This document shows, piece by piece, positions 24,817-36,800 of a stretch of 64,000 bases of DNA. Made by a program: the position numbers and the translations under genes. How positions within the stretch are numbered: the first letter of the stretch is position 1; every line of letters begins with the position of its first letter. Below the pieces are notes generated by a model. The model saw nothing but the letters and a program-made list of their open reading frames with translations. It was not told where the DNA came from and did no database searches. The DNA comes from Apostichopus japonicus. Its lineage: Eukaryota > Echinodermata > Holothuroidea > Aspidochirotida > Stichopodidae. The stretch is from contig NC_092582.1 in NCBI RefSeq assembly GCF_037975245.1, positions 20,794,577 through 20,858,576 of the forward strand, given 5' to 3'.

Positions 24817-27800
24817 CTACTTAGGAGAAATTAGTTTAATGTTAGATGCCAAGCTACGCAATGGTGCCTTTACTGACGTAGCAGGAATCACTCCATATAA
24901 AAAGGCAGCTAAAAATTCCCAAAATTGAAGAAGTGCCAAAGCATAATGCACATTAAAAGCATAATGTGCTTTAAATAACCTATCCACAGCCTGTATGAGA
25001 TTGGTTCCTGCAGGAATTGGAATTCTATCCACCACAATGAAGAACTGCGACGGATTTAGGGCAGGACCGAGTGAAAGTATGTACGGTTGTACATACTTTT
25101 CATCTTTTCCGGCAGTAGTAGCATCAATACTCGTGCCAAGCTAGGAAGAAATGACAAAAAAAATATGTATATTTCACTCCATACTATTAAATTCACATCT
25201 GAACATTAAGCAAACTGCCAATCAGATTTTTCCATGACACTTCCAGTTTATTCATACTAGAAGAAAATTTCACACATACTAAACTTCTTACATGATCTCC
25301 CTGAATGTCACTAAAAATTCACAAACCCTGGACAGACAACTTTACAAAATTGGTTATAACAGCCCTGGACAGACTGACAGAGTCTACCTTCAGTATCAAT
25401 AACTGTATATCTCAAACACCTGAAGGGTTCATAAGTCAACCGTTTTCCATCTCTATCTTTGTTATTCCTTACTAATAATGGCATAAATAATATTGGTTGG
25501 CTTTACATTTAAAACCATTTACACCAGACAAACTTTTTCCATCTTGTTTAGCCCAGTAAATTTTGTAAAACCATAACTTTTCCATTAAATGCAGGGGTGT
25601 TTATATGGCTTTGAGCATTTATAAGGGAATATGCAGTATATTGTCATAAAATACTCACAGGTTTGTTCTGAAGGAAGTACAACAGTGCCCCTGCTCTGCT
25701 AGTGGACTGCTGCTTCTGTTTTAACATTGTCACTGACCTGTGCAGTATATATATCAATGTATATAAAGCACACATATCCTCTGAAAAGAAAATTGAGTTT
25801 GAAGTTTTAAACATAACCTCGAAGGCATAGTCTGTGGTTAATTAAATGCAATAAATCATAGTACAAGTTAATTTGAACAAATGGCACAATTCCATAAATA
25901 ACCCTTTTAAATAAAATCCAGATAAGTCATACATCCAAATAAATATAAAATTCTGTATTACACAAACTACAAAGTAATTGATATATTGATTTTTTAAAGT
26001 TATGGTTCATTGCATAATTTGCCCAAATTGAGAATAAGAATAAAATTGAGAACTTTACAGCCTCTTACCAAGGGGAAATGCCCAAAACACTTTATATGTG
26101 ATCACTATTTGATTGGTTAGCTAGAAAAAGGCATACAAAGAAAACTTTGAAATATGATAGCTATACTAATTTAACTTACTACTATCAGTTTCCTCAAAAG
26201 CATCAATCATATTCGCAATAGCTGGTGAGGTTTTCTTTCCTACTTCTATGACGCGGTCTCTGTATCCAGCCCACTTTGTAATGAAGTTATCGCTGGATTC
26301 CGCAAACATTAATCGAAACTCCTCGTTAATCTGGAAGAAATGTAAACATTTAATTACTGCAAATCAGAATGCTAGGAGATTTTTCTAGTATCACAATTAT
26401 GAAACTTACCACATCAAATCTGAATATTGCTTCTCCAGTTATCTATTGATTGCAGTGGCGTAGGAAGGTACTTTTGAGTGGGGGGGGGGCTGAAGACTGA
26501 TGGCCGACCTGGGGGAGGGGTCTAAGGGGAGGGGGTTCCCCCTCCCCTTTGGATTTTTTTAGCATTTCCAGGTGGCCTCAGATGCAATTTGGTGCAATAT
26601 AGCACACTTCAACACCCACTCCATTTTTACAAAAATTTTGCATTTTCACCTGGCCTTAGATGCAATTTGGTGCTCCAAATGAGATTTTTTTTCTCATTTG
26701 GAAATGAAAAAGGGGTATTCTGACTTGCGCAGCGGGGGGGCGGAATGATACTTCCGCCCCCCCCATATTTTTCACTGGGGGGCTGGCGCCCCCCAGCCCC
26801 CCGGTTCCTACGCCCTTGATTGATTGTATAGAAGATTATAATTATTAGAAATGCTTGATATAGCGCAATATACCAAAACCGGTCTCAATGAGCTTTACAA
26901 TTAAAATTTAATACCAGTATAGTCAGGCGATACAGTCAGGAACCTGGGGGCGCACAACAACAACCTTAACCAGGGGACGGACGAGAAAGATGGGGAAATG
27001 AATGAAAACTGCCTTTTCACACTTCTCTTCGCGACTAGTGTTCACTGAAAAAATAAACTAGTCAATATTGCCACGGACTAACGTTAAATTAGTCTTTAAC
27101 GTTAGTCAATGCACCAGGACTAGCAAAAATCTTCGTTTCATCGCTGCTTCTTAGTTAGTTTACACTGACTAAGGAAAATATAATCGCAGCTTAGTCGGTG
27201 GCGACGGACTAAGGTATTTTAACCCATGGACTAAGAACGATACGGACACCCGATTTACGCCATAATCGTAGCTTAGTCGGTGTCGACGGACTAATGTATT
27301 TTAACCCAATTCGATTCACTTCAATTTGGAAACCGAGAGGCAACGGCAGCTTGCTAGGCTTGGCATAGTTTCATACGATCACTCTAAGCAACTTTCAACC
27401 GTAAATCACCCAAGAAGGTCTTTAGAAGAATGGAGGTATTAACTGCATCATCGGCCTACCTGTTATTCCTTTAACTAGAAGGTAAAATTAAAGTTAATTG
27501 TTAGGCCACTGGCACTAGTACTGTATTATGGTTAGTGTAACGCTACCGTTGTCACGTTGGCGTTTCGCAATACACAAGTGCAATGACAGTGAGTAGCCTA
27601 TAGGCTTCTACTGGGTACTGCAGTGCATTCTCAACACTAAAGTGTGCATTCTAAACACCAATTAACAATGTGTTATGTGTGTATTGGGCTAGATTGAACA
27701 GTGGCACATCATCTTCTAATTTATTCCCAAACAAATGCTGGAACTATAAGGCTCAATAGTTTATTTGAAGTCTACACTCATTTGGTAAAGATTTCCTGTA

Positions 27801-30800
27801 ATTTCCCATGTGAATCTAAATGGGTAGGCTTTGTGATATTGAATAAGCAAGGCTAGACCTTCAAACGTACAGTCACAGTCGGCTGAACACATGTTGCGAC
27901 ATTCCTTCACGGTCGACTTGCTTACTGTAAGAAGTATTAACCGTTTTTTTTCTCAGGAAAGCTTGATAGTCTGAAGTTATTATAACATGTGCTTTTAGTA
28001 TACTGCCAAAAGAGTAAGTTGCTGTATTTGTATTGATATTTTATGTAGAAGTAACGGAAAATTTAGTACGTTTAGTTTGGTCTAATTGCACGTTTTTTTA
28101 CTGTCCAATGTAGTGCAGGGTTCACTTGCGCGAATTCAAATTATTCTGTTTATGTGTATGTATATGCATCGATTCTTAGATTTCTTAGATTCTTAGATAA
28201 TTATGCCCATCAGTTGTATCTGAAGCCCTAACCAACATTTTCCAGTAGGTTTCAAGTGGTTACCTCATGAGCTGACCTAGGTCAGCCTTGAGGGGTCAAA
28301 TATAGATCACTGGCAGGGGTACCCCACCACCAATAATTACTGGCAATGGCCATTTGTTGCTCTTGGGGCCATACCTGACATATTGTACTTACTTTGATGT
28401 GTTACCATGACAACTGATCTAGGTTAGCTATCAGGTGACTTTAAAATTGCTCTCCCAGCCACACCCACCACAGTCGGTTTGCCAGTCGTCTGGTTTCATA
28501 TACAGGAATGCACTGTGAACATTGTGATGTACAAGGCAATTGGTTACCTTCCCAGCTAACCAAACCCTCTGGGATCCCGGTCTATTGGGATCATTATTAT
28601 CATGATTAACATAATTATTAAGTTTTGAGAAATAACTTGGTGTTATGCTGTGCAAAGCTAATAATAATTTGGTAAAGCTGCTATTCCTGGCTTATAATTT
28701 GAGGGACCTAGATTTAAATGTATACCTCCCAATATGTTATAAAATTTTAAGGTAAATGTATGTTTATGATAATGTGAGTTATCATGTGCTATATCTGTAT
28801 CTGTGCTTACACGTATATCATATTTTCTGTTCACAGGTCAATAATGGTGCAGATTTTGGCTTCCTGAAGACAAGTGGGAGGCCATTTGTAGTTAAGAGAA
28901 ACACTCTTTGTTCGTGAAGACTTAACTGGTGTCGATTTGGGGTACCACTTTAAAAGGAAAGTCATGAGGAACCCTTGCCCAAGATCCAACTTTGCATTAT
29001 TGTGCAGTGCTATACTTTTGCGATTCATGTTTGATCCATTAACTTGTCTTAACTTTGTTGGAAAAAAACTCAGATTTTCAGATTTTATTTACAGTGATTT
29101 CTTCTCTATCTGTCGAAAGTCAGCCTTTTGTAGACATCAGAAGTTTTATCAGAAATAAATACTGCCAACGTACACATTATTTGTGTTTCTTCTTCTCTCT
29201 TTTCTTTCAGTGATGCTAGTCAGTGAAACTAGTCGGGTTTAATTCTTTCAGTGAATCTAGTCGGTGCAACTAGTCAGTCGATACGGACTAAGAAAGGTTA
29301 GTCGGGAGAGGCACCATCCTGACTAATGTAAAACCTGCTATAAACTAGTCGGTGGCTCATATAAATTAGTCGGTAAAGACCGACTAATGTCACCAACTAA
29401 TGTAACTGACTAATATACATTTACCGACTAAGAAATTGTTGATCGACTAAGCTGACGGACTAAGATGACCGACTAAGAAATCCAACTGACTAAGGAATAA
29501 ATTAGTCGGTATAGCAACTGACTAAGGCTATATTAGTCGTGAGAGGCACCAGATGGACTAACGTTATGTTAGTCGGTGAACCAATTTAAGTTTTCAGTGT
29601 TCAGAGAACCAGACATGGGTGACTCCCATGCAGGCAGCCAGGTACATCATGTCATGTAACACTTGCTTTTCCTGTCAATTGTGAAAAATGGACAATGGTT
29701 CGTAGGGCTGGCATTTTTGACAAGACATCTAAAAACTGAAACTTACCAAATTAGGCATATCCTGAAATCTGGGAAACTTCTGTAAAATTTCCGTAATTGT
29801 CTTACTGCCTGATTCCATCCACTGCCTTCTGTAGTGGTGAGTGTCCTTAAAGAAGTTGAGATGCTTAGATGGATTCTCACTAGGAACTGAGTATTTCATC
29901 CAATTAACCTAAACAATCAAATATAATTATAAAATCAGGTTACAATTTGTTACACCAGTGGTTGCCCTACTGCAACATCAATCACAGTTGGGCTTCACTA
30001 CTACATCAATTATGAAGAGTCAATAGTACCACTGCCTCATCAACGGATCAATAAGAATTGCTCTCACTGCTCCATCAATCAGACTTGGTCTTACTGCTCC
30101 ATCAAGCACAGTTGGTCTCATGGAAAACATTTAACAAGGGGGCTTTAATATAAACTCAGAACCTGCATTATCATGAAAAATTTATAAATTTACTTCGTTC
30201 CCCACTTACCTGTCTCCCCACAACCTATGCACCGCATTCTACCGTGTCTAGAATGCCCTGGTAATCTTTTAACACTGTACACCCTCACTGGCCCTAATGG
30301 CCTCCCTTCATTTTTCTACCCACAAAGTGTCTCACTGTGTTTTTCGGAGTTAGAAAAATTTATAATTATAATTTTTCATTTTGTCCATAAATATTGGCAT
30401 TCTTTGGTGCTTATAATTTACTTTTCTCTAATTTACTCCAATTTTCCTAATTTCCTAAACTTACCTATTGGCACCTTTCCATTCGGACTATCGTGGTGCC
30501 GTTAAACTCTGCCGTTAAACTCCGAACAAACAAACATAATTTAAAGGAATTTGAAATTTGTCTCAGTAATGCCTCGAATTTTTCTTTGTTTCTGCCTTAA
30601 TGTTAAGTGCTGCCAAACCAATAGATATACCAGTAACTTTATTCATACCAATTTTTTTAATACTGATAAACCTAAAACATCAAAAATTCTTTACATGATA
30701 AACAATTTGATAAAATATCTACCTTATCCATGATTTCATCCGTCTCTTCAGCAAGAGAATGACCAGGCCCATCTGGATTAGATGCAGATACAAGACCTTT

Positions 30801-33800
30801 TCGTTGCCGCATATGGTCAGCTTGCGGTTTAGTTGAGCGGATATTTTTGAGTCTATACTCGAGGAATCCCTGCCCATTGCTGTAATAATGCTCCTGTAAC
30901 AAAATATATTTATATTCTAATATTAGGGATGCACCAGAACCAGATTTTTAGGTTCCGGTCGGAACCAGAACTAGCGGAACTGGAACTTTTTACATTTGTT
31001 AGTTAGAGTGAAATATGTATGACTGATTTAACTGTAAAATATTGAGAAACATGTCTAAAACAATATCAGTCATGTCACTATGTGCATAGGAACATGATTT
31101 TCAAACCATTTTTCAATATAATTATCCTTAAGTTAGTGCATACAGTACACTTGATTAGACACTTTCACTATCGACAGCAAGTTTGTCTCGACTGCAAAGA
31201 AGGAACAAATCATACATCACTCTGCGGCCGTTGTCGTAGGCGTCAACAAAAGGTTAACCTTGACTTTAACCTTGGGTTAGCAAATATGCTAAGAAATAAA
31301 TAAACAAGCAGCTTGTTATTATTTATACCGATGATGTTGCTAAGGCCTACCCTTTCATTTAATATTGTCGATGAGTGGGGACGTTTTAAGAGGAATGACG
31401 TCGTCTTAAAAGAGAATAATGTTACATAATATTCACATTAGTTAACTGAAATATTGCTATTTTTAACCTATTTATTACTTTCTTGGTTTGGTGGTTCCGG
31501 CCAGAACCACAAAAACTTCCAGCCAGAGCCAGAAATTTAAAAATGGCGAGTTCTACTGCATCCTAATTTTAAGAAGCTTGATAAGCACCTTTCGGCACAC
31601 TGACAAATTCATGCAGGGTATTTACACTAGTAACTTTGGTAAAAGATTTATCAGCCAAAACAGTACATAACCATGGCTTTACAAAAATATGCTACGATGC
31701 ATTTTTGTAATTGCAGTAAAATGAACACACACAGAAAGTATATAAACTTTAATATTGAAAGGCTGTTTATAAATATGCATAACTAGAATTAAGAATTTCC
31801 TATTATGGGGTTAGAACAAACTGGATTACGGTCAAATAAAATGTTTATAGTACTTACATGCCCTTTCATTCCTGGTGTTGTGTCTTGCAGGGTGGGGAAT
31901 ACCGTCACAATCTCCATGGCAAGAGTGGTTTTTTGGTTAGTTGTTGGATACCTTTAAATGTGAAATATATTATTGTTGTATTAAACATTTAGTGATGGGA
32001 AAACAAATAGACAAAGGTAGTTCAGATTTCGTGTTTACAAGCTCTATAGCCAAAATCACGTTAAGCCCGCCCACTATGCATTTGAATGAGATTCAACATT
32101 TTTACACCATATTTCAATCAGATTGGTTATGTTAAACCAGTTATGTTAAACCCCGTCCCTTCATTAATATGCATGACATCATGACCAGTTATGTTAAACC
32201 CCGCCCCTTCATTAATATGCATGACATCATTACCAAAAAACAATAGGGCACATTTTCAAATGGCCTCTCTCTGTATAACAACACATGAACCAGATCTAGA
32301 GATATCGTGTTTACAAGCTAGGCATAACATACTTACACATGAGGGATAGGTTTCTGATGGTGATAGCATCTGAACCAAAAAACTAAACATTTAATATACA
32401 CAAATGAGATCAACATAAAGCAATGGACTACAACAAAATACGTACAAACCACATTTCTCGACTAGACAACCCACTGCTATGCGCACAAGAATGCGTCGTT
32501 GACGGGTGGAAAGAACCTTGTTAGTTTCCAAAACCTGTGCTACCTCTTTGCCCTCAGAATGCTTGGTGATGGTCTCTTTGAAACCAAAGTTCTGAAAAAA
32601 TTATGGTAAAAAATTAGAAACTACTGGATCATACACTACTCAGTGTTTCTCCACTTGCGGCACATGCACCACTTGTGGCACATTGAGGATCCCAAAGTGG
32701 CGCAATGAACTTTGTCAAGCAAACAAATAATCGCTTCAGAATAAGAAGGAAAAAATGAAGAATAGAAAGTAAACCAGTTAAGTACAAATTTAAGAGCTCA
32801 ATACACGTAATCTGATCACGTGCCACGCGACCGGTGCGACTACAGGACCAAAATGTTTTCTAGATGGGTAATTGCATAAGTATATAGAAGAGGGGTGCAG
32901 GGTAAAGTGACTCAACTACTGTAGAGCTGAGAATTAGGCTATTTTTCTGGCAAAAGTTGCTGCAGTTACCTGCTAATAAAATAATACATATCTAGCAGTA
33001 CTTACTGTTATAGTAGCAGAGCTGTAACTGGCATTAAACTTTGAACACCCTTTTGACATATCACTTCTCTGCTTACATGGGGTTGATGATGAATTTGGAG
33101 AAAAGTCTTCTGGGGTCACAAGTGTGTCACTGTCTGATGCAGTAGAGGAACTCTGTTAACAAAATTGCAATGTTTGGTAAATATAATTTAAAAACAAAAT
33201 AATATAAATTAAAATACATGTATGCCACAATGCAGAACTATACAACTAAATAGAGGTGATCAAACAGAATGATGAGAATTGTGAATTATGCATTTTCTAA
33301 ACAACATTTGTTTTAAGTACCATTACAGTTTTAGTCTTGAACATACACAAATGAACTTACCAAAGACGATTCAGTGTTATCATCAATACATAGTTGCCTG
33401 ATGAGAATGTGCAGCTTTCTTCGCACCCCAAAGGAAGTTACTCCCACTTCACGTAGGTCTGCTTCGACCATGGTCTTCAACACTTCTATGTCAACATCAT
33501 TATCTAATAAAGTAAGAAAAAAATACTGAAATAAGGTAAAGAGAGGATAAAAGGAAGAGCTTAAATTAGATTTTCAAGACCACAATTAAAAAGAATGCAT
33601 AATATGGGGAGAGGGAAATTTCCTGAGAAGATGTTATTTATAGAATCACGAAAATGTAAAGCATTCTCTGTAGTCTGCATAAAGAGGACAGATAAGGAAA
33701 TAATTGACCGACAACATGGAGCTACTGTACATGCACACATATGAGGGTACCAAGAAGTACACCTTACACGCTCTGACACTATTAAACATTTACTAAACTG

Positions 33801-36800
33801 TGTACATGGAATAAAAGCTGCAAAAGATATTACAGAATCAAATCCTCTACCTGGCCAAATATCAATTACATTGTTTCCCATTTTTCAGAACTATTAAACC
33901 TTGATTCCCAACATTTTGTTATAAATGAATATACAAATAGACATTATTAATGCTTTTAAGTTTTAAGTTTGTTGAACAAGTTAGAAAATGATAGTTCAGG
34001 TACTGTTGTTAGCGGACAATATCCAGTTCCGCGAAAAATTATTACTTTTATTTTACTTGAAGTGTGTACACGTTTAGTGAATTTACTGTACTCACAGCTC
34101 TATTATACAGTACTGTGGGCATTATCTTACCTACAATGATTGAAGGTGTATCTGGGACACAAATATGATGGCGAAGTGTCTTCATATGAAGTCAACTTCG
34201 TTAACGGATGAAAGTCTACAAGGTTCTTCAACGTCACAACAGAATATTCTGGATCAAGTGTTTTAATTTCATATGCATGAAAGTGTGAGGAAAAACCATG
34301 TGTACAGCACTTAGCAACAACAAAGAATACTGAATTGTGGGTAGGCTCCTGCACCAAGATATGGCTAATGCAACTGAATTGTGGGATTTCTTGTATCAGT
34401 CCTGTTGCTAGAAACAAGTTTGGTTTGTACTGGGTTCCGTACAGTGTCACTTGGCTTGCAACAAAAATCTCTTCATCTTCAGCCAGTTGCAAGGTTTCTG
34501 CAATTACACCACTGCCGTTTAATAATCCTATGGGAGTCATATTTCCACCCAAACATTCAAAGTCATGTCTGAGGCCATTTCCCGACCATGCTGCACACTG
34601 CATAATTTGATGTTTATATGCAATCGATTTGCATATATTTTTAAAATTGCAGTTGATTGAGGCTACTTTTTTGCTAAAAGCATGTTTCATTTCGTATTTG
34701 AGACACTGTAGCGATGTCAAAGGCCCAGAAACTCTAATACATGTTGGATAATGGACCATATGATGGTGCTTATTGATCATATTTTGATCAGGAAATTTGA
34801 GCTTGAACTGACAGTGATGATCGTGAATAAGGTGCTTTAAGTAAACAGTCTGCTCGTTATACACTGACGGAGCAAAAATGACATCCATACACCGTAGCAA
34901 TAACAAAAGAAGCTCATAATGTTCGTTGTCATGTGGAATTTTATCACCAATTAGAAGAGGTAGCATCCTTGTGAAGCACCACATCTGAACAGCTTTTTGA
35001 CCTAATTTATGGTCAGAGAGATTTCTCAGTCGCTCAGGCAAAACTATGGATGGTTTATTTTTCCGGTCGTTAAATGAATAATGAAAGGAACTTAACCGCT
35101 GATTGAACTCGTGAACAGTTAAAAATCTGTTGATGCAAATGAACTGTCGAAGCAATAACTTGACTTCATACGGGCAAACACCTTCTAACATGTCGTGCAT
35201 TATGTCAAAGTTAAAGTTAGTGGAACTATGAAAATTACGCAAAGAATCTAATGGGCAAGCTCGTTTGACACCAGTTGTGTTATCACCATTTCTTGTTTGA
35301 GATGCTATTTCTACATCACTATCATGGGAATCCATTGTTCTTTGCTGAAAATCATCTTCATTAAAATGATGTTGAATACCTTCACGAGTTGCATAGCACA
35401 ACCTACACAGTTTATTTGCAGAAGGAGACAAAAACCCAAGAATATCATGTGCTGCCAGTGTGTCTGCACATAGAGAAACTAAACTGCCATGAATAGTACG
35501 CATCCTATCACCGATTAAAAGCTGAACACCATCATCACTTTCAAAAGAATTCATTTCCTTAACAAATGGCCTCAAGATTGGTTCAAAACCATATCGTTTA
35601 ACGTCTGTGCTATAAGCTGCTGCAAGTAAATAAATACTGTTCATTGTGCAATTCATACGTTTTGGTAAATTTTGAATTGAATAATAGAACATTCCAAGTT
35701 TATGGACACCAGCTTTACTACCTATTGGATTGGTCACTTCTACGTCATCATAGAATATTTGGAAGCGAAGAGCATTCGGGTAATCTCTAAATAATCCATG
35801 CTGTTTATATTGTGAGCCATCTTGATAGCCCCTCAATAAACCATTGATAGAGCGCTCTTCATTTTCAATGAGATTCATTACTGGTCTTTTGAGAATTAAC
35901 TTTAGAACTTCAGTGACAGGTATGTACTGGAAAGTATCTGTTACTATTTGCTGCCTTACATCACCAGTTTTTCGATCGATAACTTGATCAAAACGTGTTC
36001 CCAATGCGTATTGAGCTGGCTCCACCAACATTAAATGTTCAATCATATAATTTGATTGTTGCTTAATTGTTTCTATCTCAGTGAATGGATTTTGACATGA
36101 GGTGAATTTGGTGAAAAGATCAACCACATCAGCAGCATTGGTATCAATTCCATGGTTTTCCATAACCTTACACACATCACGTTTCAAGGACGAAATTGCA
36201 TATTGAAACATATCATTGGTTCCACTTATTACATTTTGTATTGATGTATATGGCAAGGAGGTTGAAGCTCTCAATTTGATGATCATAGAAACAGCAAGTT
36301 GTTTCAGTGAATTGGGATCATATACAGGTTCTTGTTCAGCAACATCTGGTTCCAGTATATCAACATCCATATCATAATTTTCTTGACCCTCTTCATACTG
36401 CATATCATTTTGATCTACAAGAAGCTCATCATTCAAAACGTGTTGTTCATGATCTTCAGCATGAGGTGCATGTGTCATTCTAATGTGTCGCAAAAAAGAA
36501 TTCATTAAGGTAAATGTCTTCAAACAGCCATCTTGGCCACATATAAGGATTTGCCCAGAGCCTCCAACTGGATGCAATGCATGCAAATGATATGCCAGCT
36601 CTCTAGTACCCCCCAAAATATGTTCTTGGCATAAAACACAAGTATATCCCATTCTCGCAGTTGCAGTGAACTTCTTTTACAGTAATTTAGTTAAGTGTTA
36701 ATAGTCACTAAACACTACGCTGAAAGATACTGAAGTATTTGCTATTAAAATCCGAAGAATTCATGTATTTTCTGTACTTGAATGTTATTTGCTGTGTTGT

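Noticed and set aside
30227-30505. 92-codon ORF in intron 7
   Set aside because: It lies wholly inside an intron of the SAM gene, on the opposite strand, with no recognisable motif.
34335-34610. Plus-strand ORFs opposite the transposase
   Set aside because: Antisense shadows of the transposase reading frame with no motif or splice context.
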